A DNA stretch of 64,000 bases from an uncultured Planctomycetales bacterium (GCA_903926465.1 CAIYJE010000050.1:1-64000), one strand, 5' to 3'. Counted from the stretch's first letter, positions 38,327 to 48,023 are shown. Numbers and translations: made by a program. Notes: generated by a model from the letters alone, not told the origin.

Positions 38327-40447
38327 TCAGGTCAGCAGTAAAATCAAGAGCAGCAACACCAGCCCAAGCGCGGTGGCCGCAGCGTAGAATTGCACCAGGC
38401 CATTTTGGATCGGCCCAAGCAAGTCTCGCCCCACCAGTCGCGGAATCCAGGCCAGCAGCCGCACCACGCCATCCACCAAGTAAACGTCCACAAACTTGGC
38501 GATCGTGGCAAGAATCCTGGTGGGCTTCACGAGCAGATTCGTGTAAAGCTGATCCACAAAGAACTTACCAAGCGACCAGCGGTAAGGACGACCACCCAGC
38601 AGACTAGCAAACCGGCCGGGCAGCGGGCTTTCCTGGCCGTACATCGACCAGCTTAGCGCCAGGCCTGTCACGGCCGCAATGGTTCCCAGAATGATCGAAA
38701 TCCAGTCGGTATGGTGTGCGTACGCCGTGAACTGTGACCAGGTGGGGGTTCGCCCCAGTCCAGATTCAAACAGTCCGGTGATCGGCCCGAAGAACGCCCC
38801 CACCACCAGGGTGCACGCCGCCAGAATGACCAGCGGAATGGTCATGACGGCGGGCGACTCATGGCCGAAGTGAGGATCATGGGCCGCATCGTGCAAGTGC
38901 TCGTCGGGATCGGCCTCGGGGTCACTCGGGCTGGGCAGTCGCTCGGGACCCCAGAAGGTCTTGAAGTAGGCTCGGCCCGTGTAAAACGCGGTCAAGAACG
39001 AGGTGAACAGGGCCGTCAGGTAGATCAGTGAGTACAGCGTGCTGGTCCCGGGCCGAATCGAGCGGTCGGCTTCGCCGGCTGCCAGGCGAATGGCCGAGAG
39101 AATCTCATCTTTGGACCAGAAACCAGCCAGTGGGAACAGGCCGGCCAGCGCCAGGCTACCCACGGCAAATGTCCAGTGGGTCACGGGCATCCGGTGTCGC
39201 AGACCGCCGAACCGCCGCATGTCAATCACATGGCCCATCGAGTGCATCACGCTGCCTGAGCCCAGGAATAGCAGGGCTTTGAAGAAGGCGTGGGTGAACA
39301 GGTGGAACATGGCCGACATCACGGCCAGCAGGGTCACGTTGCCAATTCCCGTGCCCAGAGCCATGAACATGAACCCAAGCTGGCTGATAGTGGAGTAGGC
39401 CAGCACCCGCTTGAGGTCGTTCTGGGTCAGGGCCATCAGGGCCGCCACCAGTGCGGTGAGGCAACCGATGGCGCAGATGATGGGCGGCACGAAAGGAACC
39501 GCGAAGATCAAGGGGGCCGACCGAGCCAGCAGATAGACCCCGGCGGTGACCATGGTGGCCGCGTGGATCAGGGCCGAGACCGGGGTTGGACCTTCCATCG
39601 CGTCTGGCAACCAGACGTAAAGTGGAATCTGGGCACTCTTGGCCGTGGCCGCCCACAGCAACAGCAGGGCAATCCCCAGCTTGGCATCGGTCGACATGAA
39701 CTCAAGGTTGGCCGCGCTCAGGACGTTGTCGTAGCTCAGGTCGTGGTTGAGCACGCTCGTCCACATCCAGAAAATGGCCAGAGCAAAGCCCACATCGCCA
39801 ATCCGGTTCACCAGAAAGGCCTTCTTGGCCGCGGCCGCGGCGGCCGGCTTCTTGTACCAGAAGCCAATCAACAGGTAGCTACAAACTCCCACGCCTTCCC
39901 AGAACGCGTAGGTGAGAACGAAGTTGTTGGAAAGCACCAGCCCGGTCATGGCGAAGACGAAAAGCCCGACCTCGGCAAAGAAGCGAGGATAGCCAGGATC
40001 GCCGTCCATGTAGCCTGACGAGAAAAAGGCCACCAGCAGGGCCACGAAAGTGACCATGCAGAGCATCATCACGGTCAGGCCATCAACTCGGAACTCAAAC
40101 GGAATCTCAAGCTGGTATCCGCCGTTGACGTTCGAACCCTCGGTGGAACCATCGACTTTGCCGGCCTGGATCCAGTCATAAACAAACTTGGTTCGTGACG
40201 CGACCGGGGCATGGCCATGGTTGCCGGCGGTTGAGCCGCCGGAGACCGATCCACCATCATGGTGCTGGATGGCGGTGGGGCCGGTCTTGGAGATCATCGC
40301 CATCGAGATCAACAGGCTGAGGCCAATCCCCACGATCACGGGCACATGCGCGGCTCGTCCCAGACGGCGTCCGAAAACGGCCGTCAGAATACCGCAGACG
40401 AGCGGGAAGAACGGGATCAGCCAGACGCTTCGAATCGAATCAGTCAC
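38327..40447 (-). CDS. nuoL: NADH-quinone oxidoreductase subunit L
   Basis: This 706-aa antiporter-like membrane subunit of complex I has the lateral helix at its C-terminus. Conserved blocks include FWEGVGVCSYLLIGFWY (key Glu), KSAQIPLYVWLPDAMEGPTPVSALIHAATMV (partial, about 250-275) and NDLKRVLAYSTISQLGFM. Two hydrophilic additions are visible: about residues 58-105 (Gly/Ser/His-rich, then an ordinary beta segment) and about 495-525 (Asp/His-rich: DEHLHDAAHDPHFGHE). The GTG start at 40447 is supported by GGGAGG seven bases upstream, inside the nuoK 3' end (8-bp overlap). Confidence 0.95.
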   Translation of the reverse strand: MTDSIRSVWLIPFFPLVCGILTAVFGRRLGRAAHVPVIVGIGLSLLISMAMISKTGPTAIQHHDGGSVSGGSTAGNHGHAPVASRTKFVYDWIQAGKVDGSTEGSNVNGGYQLEIPFEFRVDGLTVMMLCMVTFVALLVAFFSSGYMDGDPGYPRFFAEVGLFVFAMTGLVLSNNFVLTYAFWEGVGVCSYLLIGFWYKKPAAAAAAKKAFLVNRIGDVGFALAIFWMWTSVLNHDLSYDNVLSAANLEFMSTDAKLGIALLLLWAATAKSAQIPLYVWLPDAMEGPTPVSALIHAATMVTAGVYLLARSAPLIFAVPFVPPIICAIGCLTALVAALMALTQNDLKRVLAYSTISQLGFMFMALGTGIGNVTLLAVMSAMFHLFTHAFFKALLFLGSGSVMHSMGHVIDMRRFGGLRHRMPVTHWTFAVGSLALAGLFPLAGFWSKDEILSAIRLAAGEADRSIRPGTSTLYSLIYLTALFTSFLTAFYTGRAYFKTFWGPERLPSPSDPEADPDEHLHDAAHDPHFGHESPAVMTIPLVILAACTLVVGAFFGPITGLFESGLGRTPTWSQFTAYAHHTDWISIILGTIAAVTGLALSWSMYGQESPLPGRFASLLGGRPYRWSLGKFFVDQLYTNLLVKPTRILATIAKFVDVYLVDGVVRLLAWIPRLVGRDLLGPIQNGLVQFYAAATALGLVLLLLILLLT

Positions 40448-40958
40448 GACGCACCTCCCAGCGCTTGTTCGGGTGCGCCGGTTCGATACCGGCCGGCGAC
40501 AGATGAGGATAGCTTTCCGGGCCTGGCTCGCGAACCATCGATTCCGCCTCGATGTTCGAGGCGATGATCGGCGGCAGGCCGGACTCGCGGAGATCGTGCC
40601 AGAGGGTCACATCCAGCGTTTTTCGACGCTTGAACAGGACCAGGATCAGGGCCAGGGCCAGGGCTGCTTCGCAGGCTGCCACGGTCAGGATCACGATCGT
40701 GAACACGATCCCGGTCCAGTTGCCGTGATACCGGCCGAATCCCACGAGCGTGAGCGCGGTGCCCTGGAGCATCATTTCCGCGGAAAGGAACATGACGATC
40801 AGGTTCCGGCGGCTCAGAAAACCGAGCATGCCGAGCGCCATCAGACCAGCACCGACCAGCAGGTAGTCGGTGAGCAGGTCCATGGTAAACGGTTCGGTGG
40901 CGGCCCACAGCCCAAGGGGCGGCAGCCAGGCAAACGGGGGTGGCAGGGTCGGAATCAT
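40440..40958 (-). CDS. nuoK: NADH-quinone oxidoreductase subunit K
   Basis: This small complex I membrane subunit has three helices. The core (MDLLTDYLLVGAGLMALG, GFLSRRNLIVMFLSAEMMLQG, VILTVAACEAALALALILVLF) carries both conserved membrane glutamates: one in the SAEMML helix and one in AACEAALA. The family is about 100 aa. Here a hydrophilic C-terminal tail of about 55 residues follows, part of which overlaps nuoL. The N-terminus is uncertain: ATG 40958 is used, but ATG 40883 would give a classical-length N-terminus and a TTG at 40982 is also open. None has a strong ribosome site. Confidence 0.9.
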   Translation of the reverse strand: MIPTLPPPFAWLPPLGLWAATEPFTMDLLTDYLLVGAGLMALGMLGFLSRRNLIVMFLSAEMMLQGTALTLVGFGRYHGNWTGIVFTIVILTVAACEAALALALILVLFKRRKTLDVTLWHDLRESGLPPIIASNIEAESMVREPGPESYPHLSPAGIEPAHPNKRWEVRRD

Positions 40959-41016
40959 GGCCAGTCCAAAATCGGTCGGCAAAGGGAAAAGGTTCGGTTA
41001 GACGCCGGCTGAGGAG

Positions 41017-42222
41017 TCAGTGAACGGGGTCAGTGTGTTCGGGGGTTCCGGTTCGGGTGTTGTTGAGCCGGGGTGCTGCAATGGACATGGCGGCTACCAG
41101 GGCCACAAACAGAACTGCACCGGCTACCTCAATGGTCACCAGATGGTCCGTGAACAGGCTGCCGCCCAGGCCCGCGACATGCGGCGGTGGTTCGCCCCGT
41201 CCAGTTTCTTCCGAGGAACCAACGACCAGAGTGTTGGTGCTGGTCAAAACCCGCTCAAAGATCGAAACCAAGTCTTCGCCGCCTGGGCTCGACCCCAGGC
41301 TTCCGAGTGGTTTTCCGGTCATGGGATCAAGGGCCCGGCTCACAAGGTCCGACGTACGAACCAGTCGCTGGTCAAAGTCTGTCGCAGCCAGATCACGTTT
41401 GATCTGAGTCATTTCACGAGGGGCACTCAGGTTGGATCCGCCCGGGCCGGCACCTGGACCTCCGGGACCGGCAGGCGGCGTACCAGGGCCGCCTGGACCT
41501 CCAGCAATGGCTTCACCTGAAGCAGTGGGTCCTGAGCTAGGTGCACCACCAGGTCCTCGACCTGGTCCCCCAGCCATGGCTCCACCACCGGGTCCACCAG
41601 GACCGCGACGGGAACCACTGGGGGGTAGCAGGCCAGCCCCGTTTCGGGGCGCGACCAGACCGGTTGGGGCCTTGGGTACGGTCAGGTCTCGATAGGACGA
41701 GGTCTGGACCCGCCAGATGGCGAAGATCAGGCCCAGTAACAGGCCGAAGGCGGTCAGTGTGGAACGGACGGGCGACCGGGCCATGCGATCATAAGGGGCC
41801 TGGCCTTCTGCCTGGGCCAGCATGATCACGAATAAGAACGTGACGATGATGGCACCCGCGTAAACAATGATGGTGCCAGCGGCAAGGAACTGGGCCCCGA
41901 CCAGCAGGAACAGGCCGGCTGTAGCCAGTAACACCACCGCAAACCAGAGCGCATTATGAACTGGGTCACGGGCGGTCACCGCCAGAATGCCGCCTGCCAG
42001 GGCGAGGGCTGCAAACGCGAATAGGAAGAACCGGGCCAGCCAGTCCATGGGCGGGGTGAGCAGCAGCAAGAACAGGCCAAGCCCGCCGGCCGCCACAATG
42101 GCCCCCATGATGTGGATCTGGCGTGGGGACGACTGCTTGTGCCGGTGTGGCAGCAACAAGCCGGTTCCCAGGCCCAGCAGCAGCACGCTCAAGATGGGAA
42201 GAAGTTCGGTGCCGGTGTTCAT
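41017..42222 (-). CDS. nuoJ: NADH-quinone oxidoreductase subunit J with large Gly/Pro-rich insertion
   Basis: This complex I membrane subunit is 401 aa against the usual 165-200. The canonical core is at 61-135 (ARFFLFAFAALALAGGILAV, DPVHNALWFAVVLLATAGLF, QFLAAGTIIVYAGAIIVTFLF) plus helix 155-171. The final helix (LFTDHLVTIEVAGAVLFVAL, about 357-376) is displaced by a 180-residue insertion at about 171-350: collagen-like GGPGGPG runs (205-262) followed by a soluble charged stretch (268-335). Two extra hydrophobic segments precede the core (8-25 and 38-55). The frame is intact and overlaps nuoI by 4 bp, so this is a real protein and not a misjoined frame. Confidence 0.92.
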   Translation of the reverse strand: MNTGTELLPILSVLLLGLGTGLLLPHRHKQSSPRQIHIMGAIVAAGGLGLFLLLLTPPMDWLARFFLFAFAALALAGGILAVTARDPVHNALWFAVVLLATAGLFLLVGAQFLAAGTIIVYAGAIIVTFLFVIMLAQAEGQAPYDRMARSPVRSTLTAFGLLLGLIFAIWRVQTSSYRDLTVPKAPTGLVAPRNGAGLLPPSGSRRGPGGPGGGAMAGGPGRGPGGAPSSGPTASGEAIAGGPGGPGTPPAGPGGPGAGPGGSNLSAPREMTQIKRDLAATDFDQRLVRTSDLVSRALDPMTGKPLGSLGSSPGGEDLVSIFERVLTSTNTLVVGSSEETGRGEPPPHVAGLGGSLFTDHLVTIEVAGAVLFVALVAAMSIAAPRLNNTRTGTPEHTDPVH

Positions 42223-42827
42223 AGTTGGGTGTGTCCCGGAAACGTCTCGGCGACGGTCTGGTAATCCTGAGCCTTGGCCGAGGGATCGGCGGCAGGTCGT
42301 GCCGAACGCACGGGCTCAGCCTCTCGGGTCACGTCGTAGACGGAAAGCAGCTTGGATTTATCGAAGATCATCTCTTCACGAGTCAGACCTGTCAGATCAT
42401 ACAGGCTCGTGAGTTCGATCGCATTCACAGGACATGCTTCTTCGCACATCCCGCAGTAAATGCAGCGCAGTTCGTCAATCACGAAACTTTCAGGATATTT
42501 CTCACGATCGGCCCAGGCGTCTGGCGCCGTGGCACCCACAATATCAATGCAGTGCGAGGGGCAGGCCGTGGCGCACAGCATGCAGGCCACGCACTTGATC
42601 CGCCCGTTCTCGTCCTTGTTGAGCCGGTGAACCCCGCGGTAAACCGGCGAACGCACGGTCTGTTCCTCGGGATATTGCACGGTCACCGTTTTGCCCCCCA
42701 AGGTTGCCCCCAGGATATGCCGCCCGGTGACGGCCAGCCCCCCCAGCACCTGCGGAAGATAGGTCTTCTCCAGCAGCGTGAGCCGGGGCGGTGTAAGGCG
42801 TTTTAGCCTGGGGTCATCGGCGTGCAT
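42219..42827 (-). CDS. nuoI: NADH-quinone oxidoreductase subunit I
   Basis: This 202-aa peripheral-arm subunit of complex I carries two 4Fe-4S clusters (N6a/N6b). The ferredoxin motifs are CVACMLCATACP and CIYCGMCEEACP. The N-terminal amphipathic segment and YPEEQ...YRGVHRLN block match the family. A C-terminal extension of about 40 residues is hydrophilic and variable. It lies 74 nt downstream of nuoH and is translationally coupled to nuoJ (ATGA overlap). Confidence 0.96.
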   Translation of the reverse strand: MHADDPRLKRLTPPRLTLLEKTYLPQVLGGLAVTGRHILGATLGGKTVTVQYPEEQTVRSPVYRGVHRLNKDENGRIKCVACMLCATACPSHCIDIVGATAPDAWADREKYPESFVIDELRCIYCGMCEEACPVNAIELTSLYDLTGLTREEMIFDKSKLLSVYDVTREAEPVRSARPAADPSAKAQDYQTVAETFPGHTQL

Positions 42828-42901
42828 GTCAAAACGGCTCCGTCAAGAAAGTCAGGGATCCACGTGAAAATTCAGAGTCAGGCGGGTTGGCCCGGGCAGG
42901 C

Positions 42902-43945
42902 TCAACCGCGAACCATTTGCAAAACGCTGGCCGTGGCCACCAGATTGATCAGCGCCAGCGGAATCATCCGCTTCCAGGCCAGATCCATCAGTTGATCATA
43001 ACGGAACCGTGGTAGTGTCCAGCGGATCCACATCATGAAAACGATCATTCCCGAGACTTTCATCAGCAAGACCAGCACCTTGGCAAACGCCGCTGGCCAG
43101 CCCACCTGGTGCATGTCCAGTCCCGGGAAATCCCAGCCGCCAAAGAACAGCAGCACTACCAGGAAACTCACGGTGATCACGTGAATATACTCGCCCAGGA
43201 AGAACATGCCGAACTTCATGGCCGAGTATTCGGTATGAAAGCCACCCACCAGTTCCTGTTCACTCTCGGGCAAGTCAAACGGTAAGCGATTGGTCTCGGC
43301 AAACGCACTAACCAGGAACAGCAGAAAACCCAGCGGTTGCGCCACAACGCCCCAGACGTGCTGATCTTGCCAGTTGACGATGCTGTTCAGGTCCAGTGAG
43401 CCGCAGATGAGCACCATCCCCAGGATCGACATGCCCATCGGGATTTCGTAGCTGATCAACTGAGCGCTGGAGCGGAGCCCGCCCAGAAATGAGTATTTGT
43501 TGTTGGATGCCCAGCCGGCCAAGATCACGGCATAAACCGCCAGGCTGCCGATGGCAAACACGTACAAGATACCAATGTCAATGCCGGGCGAAATCTGGAA
43601 CTGAATATCCCGGTTGCCCAAGAAGTCCACTCCGGTGGCGCCCACCGGGCCAAACGGCACCACGGCAAATGCAATGGTGGCCGCCACAATGGCAATCATC
43701 GGGGCGATGATGTAGAGCGGCTTGGAGACGTAGCCCGGGATCACATCCTCTTTGAGGAACATCTTGACGCCGTCGGCGATCGGCTGCAGCAAACCGCCTG
43801 GACCGGCCCGGTTGGGCCCCACGCGGTCCTGGGCCCAGGCTGCGATTTTTCGCTCGACCAGGATCAGGTACGCAACGGCCCCCTGGGTGATCCCAACCAC
43901 AATCGAGATCTTCAGGAGTAATCCAAGAATGTCAAATATGTGCAT
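42902..43945 (-). CDS. nuoH: NADH-quinone oxidoreductase subunit H
   Basis: This 347-aa membrane subunit helps form the quinone-binding chamber at the base of the peripheral arm. Signature sequences include LVERKIAAWAQDRVGPNR at about 29-46, GLLQPIADGVKMFLKED, the NNKYSFLGGLRSSAQLISYE loop and NRLPFDLPESEQELVGGFHTE (conserved acidic cluster). It has eight predicted helices and normal length. Confidence 0.96.
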   Translation of the reverse strand: MHIFDILGLLLKISIVVGITQGAVAYLILVERKIAAWAQDRVGPNRAGPGGLLQPIADGVKMFLKEDVIPGYVSKPLYIIAPMIAIVAATIAFAVVPFGPVGATGVDFLGNRDIQFQISPGIDIGILYVFAIGSLAVYAVILAGWASNNKYSFLGGLRSSAQLISYEIPMGMSILGMVLICGSLDLNSIVNWQDQHVWGVVAQPLGFLLFLVSAFAETNRLPFDLPESEQELVGGFHTEYSAMKFGMFFLGEYIHVITVSFLVVLLFFGGWDFPGLDMHQVGWPAAFAKVLVLLMKVSGMIVFMMWIRWTLPRFRYDQLMDLAWKRMIPLALINLVATASVLQMVRG

Positions 43946-44028
43946 GACCGCGCCAGCTCCAGCGAACGTCCTGAACTAAACCGTGTACGAGAATGAATGA
44001 TGAATGAATCCACCGCACCGGGCGGCTT

Positions 44029-45825
44029 TTAACCCTGAGAGGGAGCCGGTTCCGGGGGCGGCTCCGCCTTGGTCAGCGGGGTTCGCACCAGCTTGGACGG
44101 GCGACCACGGGGGGAAAGCCAGGCATCCTGGAAGATGACCGCAGGTTCCGCCACCGGTTCGGTCTGGCCCAGGGGTACCCCCAGGGCGGGAACCTGGCCG
44201 TTGGCCGCCACGGCAAAGGCCGGGATGGTCTGTGCCAGCTGCGCCAGGACGGTGGATGAGTTGATGGGTCCTGCCCCCTGGTTTAGCAAGATGGCGAACA
44301 GGTCCAGGTCTGGAAGCGCCCCTTCACGCGGGGGCAATGAGGCCTCGGAGTATTGGAGCCGCTGGTTGGCATTGACGTAACAGCCGGCCTTCTCGGCAAA
44401 CGTCGCACCGGCCAGCACGGCGTCAGCCGCCATGGCCAGTGGCGTCACATGCACGTCTTGCATAATCAGGAATGACACCTGGTTGCGCAAGGCAGGCAGA
44501 TCGGCATCTGAGAACAGCGGCTCAGGCGCATCTCCGGTCAGGTAAACCGCCTGAAACTCTCCGGCGGCCGCCCGCCGAGAGAACTGCTCAAACCCGATTG
44601 TCTCGCCCTGGAAATGCTGAAGAATAGCTTCAACCCCCAGGCGATTGGGGCATTTCTCGGCGTGAATCGTGAACGGGCGGCACTCCACAAAGCTGGTGTC
44701 GCCGCTGCGCTCGTTGCGGGGGGCGGTGTCGAAGGTACGGTCTGTGCCCTCAACCGGCACCGGTCCCAGAGCCAGCACGTTGCTGGGGTTCAGCCCCTTG
44801 ATGTACGAGGCAAATAGGAACGCTTCTTCAACGGTCAGGAACGGTGAGATCACGCCAGCCACCAGCCCGTTCCCAGCCGCAATGGCCTGAAGCCGATCTC
44901 GCACGCCGGCCAAGGCCTGCTCAATCGGGGCCGCGGCCAGCTTGTCGTGGTTGCGCAGGTAGGTGCCCGTGAGCAGGTTGGGGTCGTTGGCCGACTTGTA
45001 GCTGAACCGCCCTTCGTCGCAGATCCAGTAATCATTGACATGTGGGTTGGCCCGAGCCCGGAACCGCCAGAGTTCGCCCCGGTTCTCCTCGGCTACCATC
45101 GAGCAGCCGGTGGAGCAGCGGGTGCAGATGGTATCGTGCTTGTTCAGGAACCAGGATCGCTGCTTGTGCAGAAAATCCTTATCCAGCAAGGCACCGACCG
45201 GGCAAAGGTCAACCACGTTGCCGGCCAGCGGGTTATCCACGGGCTCGCCGGGGAACACGTCGATCTCGGCATGGTGGCCGCGTCTCATGACCTGCAGTTC
45301 CGAGGTCTCGGTGATCTCCCGGGTGAACCGAACGCACCGCGTGCACATGATGCAGCGGTCGGTGTTCAACTGGATCTGATCCGAAACATCTTTGCGCGGG
45401 TTCACGGTTCGATCTTCGACGAACCGGTGTGAAGCCTGGCCGTAATGGTAACTGTAGTCTTGAAGGCCGCATTGCCCGGCTTGGTCGCAGGTTGGGCAGT
45501 CCAGCGGGTGGTTGATCAGCAGATATTCCATGATCATCTGCTGGTGGGCGCGCACCTTATCACTGTTGGTCACTAGTACAGTGCCATCTTTGGCGGGGGT
45601 CTGGCAGGCCGGCACCATCTTGGGGATCATCTTGACCTCGCCGGTCTTGAGATCCTTGCTGCCCACCTCAATCTCGCACATGCGGCAACTGGCCACCACC
45701 GATAGCGACGGGTGCCAGCAGTAGTATGGAATTTCCACCCCTACCCGCAGCGCAGCCTGAATGGCGTTAAGTTTCTCCCCTTCAGGGAGCTGATATTCCT
45801 GGCCGTTGATCAGGATCGTGGCCAT
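44029..45825 (-). CDS. nuoG: NADH-quinone oxidoreductase subunit G
   Basis: This 598-aa iron-sulfur subunit of the NADH-dehydrogenase module begins with a 2Fe-2S ferredoxin domain (cysteines in YYCWHP, ASCRMC and PACQTP). A His-ligated 4Fe-4S site follows (HPLDCPTCDQAGQC), then a 4Fe-4S site CIMCTRC...DLCPVGAL, and a molybdopterin-oxidoreductase-like domain opening with CTRCSTGCSM. The molybdopterin-like part is short compared with the roughly 900-aa E. coli protein, similar to other compact NuoG forms. It is located between nuoF and nuoH as expected. Confidence 0.95.
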   Translation of the reverse strand: MATILINGQEYQLPEGEKLNAIQAALRVGVEIPYYCWHPSLSVVASCRMCEIEVGSKDLKTGEVKMIPKMVPACQTPAKDGTVLVTNSDKVRAHQQMIMEYLLINHPLDCPTCDQAGQCGLQDYSYHYGQASHRFVEDRTVNPRKDVSDQIQLNTDRCIMCTRCVRFTREITETSELQVMRRGHHAEIDVFPGEPVDNPLAGNVVDLCPVGALLDKDFLHKQRSWFLNKHDTICTRCSTGCSMVAEENRGELWRFRARANPHVNDYWICDEGRFSYKSANDPNLLTGTYLRNHDKLAAAPIEQALAGVRDRLQAIAAGNGLVAGVISPFLTVEEAFLFASYIKGLNPSNVLALGPVPVEGTDRTFDTAPRNERSGDTSFVECRPFTIHAEKCPNRLGVEAILQHFQGETIGFEQFSRRAAAGEFQAVYLTGDAPEPLFSDADLPALRNQVSFLIMQDVHVTPLAMAADAVLAGATFAEKAGCYVNANQRLQYSEASLPPREGALPDLDLFAILLNQGAGPINSSTVLAQLAQTIPAFAVAANGQVPALGVPLGQTEPVAEPAVIFQDAWLSPRGRPSKLVRTPLTKAEPPPEPAPSQG

Positions 45826-45898
45826 CGGGTCCTCGGTTGACTATGCCTAGCAAAACGTGCGTGATGTCTTGGTTCTGTTGGTGCCGGCCTGGGCCCGG

Positions 45899-47311
45899 TC
45901 AGGTTTGATCTTCCACGGCCAGGGCCAGCCGCTTTTCCAGCCGGTTGCCAAGCTCGAGTTGATGGACGATCACGGGATCGGCGGGCCGCCCCTGAAAGAT
46001 CGCTTCCTGGAGCGGAGTGGGTCCAGCCCCGGGAGTCTGGTGGGTCCGGATGTAGTTTTCCAGTTCCGGGCGGAACTTGGCCAGGGCGTTCTTGATGGGC
46101 CAGGCTGCGCCATCGGCCAGCCCGCAGATGGTGGTGCCGGGCATGATCCCCATGTTCTTGGACAGGCCGTCCATCACATCCAGATCGTCCAGCCGGCCGC
46201 CCCCTGCCTTGATCCGCTTGATCGTTTTATACAGCCAGTTGGTCCCCTCGCGGCACGGGGTGCACTGGCCGCAACTCTCGTGAGCATAAAACCGTGACGT
46301 GATGTACAGCACGTCCAGGATCTCGGTGTGATCATCGATCACGGTCACCGCCGCAGTCCCCAGCCCCAGGCAGCCGGTGCCGCGAATCGCCTCGAAGTCC
46401 AGCGGCGTATCCAGTTCGGTGGACGACATCAGTCCCATGCTGATTCCGCCCGGCACAACCGCCTTGACCGCCCTGCCCTTCCAGCACCCGCCACCGTGTT
46501 CTTCAATCAGTTGCCGAGCGGTGATTCCCAGCGGCAATTCTACGCAGACTTGGTGGTTGACGTGCCCGGAGATGGTGTACATCTTGGGGCCAAAACTCTT
46601 GGGCGTACCCATGGTCTTGAACCAGTCTGATCCACGTTCGATGATGTGTGGAATGCAGCACATCGTCTCGATATTGTTGACCACGGTCGGCTTGCGAAAG
46701 GCTCCCTCAATGGCCGGGAACGGCGGCTTGATCCGGGGCCAGCCCCGTTTGCCTTCCAGGCTTTCGATCAGACCGGTCTCTTCGCCGCAAACGTAGGCTC
46801 CGGCACCACGGTGGCAGTAGATTTCCAGGTCAAAGCCCGAGCCATGAATGTTCTTTCCCAGGTGACCGGCGGCCCGAGCCTCAGCAATCGCCCGCTCCAA
46901 AATGCGGTACGCATGAATGTATTCAAAACGTAGATACACATAAGCCATCGACGCCCGGGTCGCAAAGCAAGAGAGTAGAATCCCCTCAATCAACTGGTGA
47001 GGATCACGCTCGATCAGGTACCGGTTATTGAAGGTGGCCGGCTCGCTCTCGTCGCCGTTGACGCACATCAGGGTTTCCTTCCGATCCTTCGGAAGGAAAG
47101 TCCATTTCAGGCCGGTGGGAAACCCCGCACCGCCCCGGCCACGCAGCTCACTGTCCTTGACCACCTGGGTAACCGCGTCGGGGGTCATCTGGGTCAGGGC
47201 TTTACGCGCAGCCTGATAGCCGCCGCGAGCCTCATAGACCTTGAGGGTCTGGCTATCGGCAACCGCGAAGTTCCGGCTCAGCACGGGTTCGAACGCGGCC
47301 ACGGCGAACAT
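45899..47311 (-). CDS. nuoF: NADH-quinone oxidoreductase subunit F
   Basis: This is the flavoprotein that oxidises NADH in complex I, about 470 aa. The Gly-rich FMN/NADH site is RGRGGAGFPTGLKWTFLP, the CGEETGLIESLEGKRGWPR block is conserved, and the N3 4Fe-4S cluster motif is ESCGQCTPCREG. The start is ambiguous. ATG 47309-47311 precedes the conserved FEPVLSRNF; a TTG 13 codons earlier (47350) is also open but lacks a ribosome site. Confidence 0.95.
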   Translation of the reverse strand: MFAVAAFEPVLSRNFAVADSQTLKVYEARGGYQAARKALTQMTPDAVTQVVKDSELRGRGGAGFPTGLKWTFLPKDRKETLMCVNGDESEPATFNNRYLIERDPHQLIEGILLSCFATRASMAYVYLRFEYIHAYRILERAIAEARAAGHLGKNIHGSGFDLEIYCHRGAGAYVCGEETGLIESLEGKRGWPRIKPPFPAIEGAFRKPTVVNNIETMCCIPHIIERGSDWFKTMGTPKSFGPKMYTISGHVNHQVCVELPLGITARQLIEEHGGGCWKGRAVKAVVPGGISMGLMSSTELDTPLDFEAIRGTGCLGLGTAAVTVIDDHTEILDVLYITSRFYAHESCGQCTPCREGTNWLYKTIKRIKAGGGRLDDLDVMDGLSKNMGIMPGTTICGLADGAAWPIKNALAKFRPELENYIRTHQTPGAGPTPLQEAIFQGRPADPVIVHQLELGNRLEKRLALAVEDQT

Positions 47312-47480
47312 CTCCTCACCCGGGTCAGAATCCACCGGGAAGACAGGCAAAAGTCAGAGTCAAAGGCCAGAATAACAAATGTCAGGGATTTGTGTGTGAC
47401 TGGGGACGTCCGTCCCATTTTCATTTCGTTCCGTCAGGTCGACCGGCTCCGTTTTGCGGCCTTGGTCCACCTGCCGAAGC

Positions 47481-48023
47481 TCATTTGTGACTCGGCGCAG
47501 AGACCGCCAGCGGATCCGCAACCGGGCCGGCGCGAACCTCGTCGATCATCTGCTTCAGGCTCGCGTCGTCCAATGGACCGAAGATCCGGCCGTCGTCAGC
47601 CAGGGCGGCTGGTGCATGGTCGCAAATCCCCAAACACTCGGCCAGTTCCACGGTCACCTTGCCGTCGGCCGAGGTTCCACCTGGTTCGACCCCGAGTTGT
47701 TGGCAGGCTCGGTCGAGCATTTCGTCGCCGCCCCTCAGGCTGCAGGAGATCGACCGGCAGATCCAAACCCGCACGTCGCCCGCAGGTGCCTGGGTGAAAA
47801 AGCCGTAGAAGCTCATGGTGTCATGAACTTCGGCCGGAGTAATTTCCAGCAGTTCGGCAATCTCCGCCATGGCGCGGTAGGGAACGCAGCGAAAGTGTTC
47901 CTGAACCAGGTGCAACGCCGGCAAGGTCACCGCCCGCTTGCTGGGATAGCGCGGAAACAGGCCGCGGATCTGGTCTCGGATGGTTTCGGTCAGCATCAGT
48001 GGAACCGCAGATTGTGTGGCCAT
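47481..48023 (-). CDS. nuoE: NADH-quinone oxidoreductase subunit E
   Basis: This 180-aa thioredoxin-like 2Fe-2S subunit of the NADH-dehydrogenase module has cluster ligands in CRSISC (C-x4-C) and CLGIC (C-x3-C). The helical N-terminal part contains the EVHDTMSFYGFF motif typical of the family. It lies between nuoD and nuoF, with spacers of 134 nt and about 170 nt that show no gene. Confidence 0.95.
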   Translation of the reverse strand: MATQSAVPLMLTETIRDQIRGLFPRYPSKRAVTLPALHLVQEHFRCVPYRAMAEIAELLEITPAEVHDTMSFYGFFTQAPAGDVRVWICRSISCSLRGGDEMLDRACQQLGVEPGGTSADGKVTVELAECLGICDHAPAALADDGRIFGPLDDASLKQMIDEVRAGPVADPLAVSAPSHK

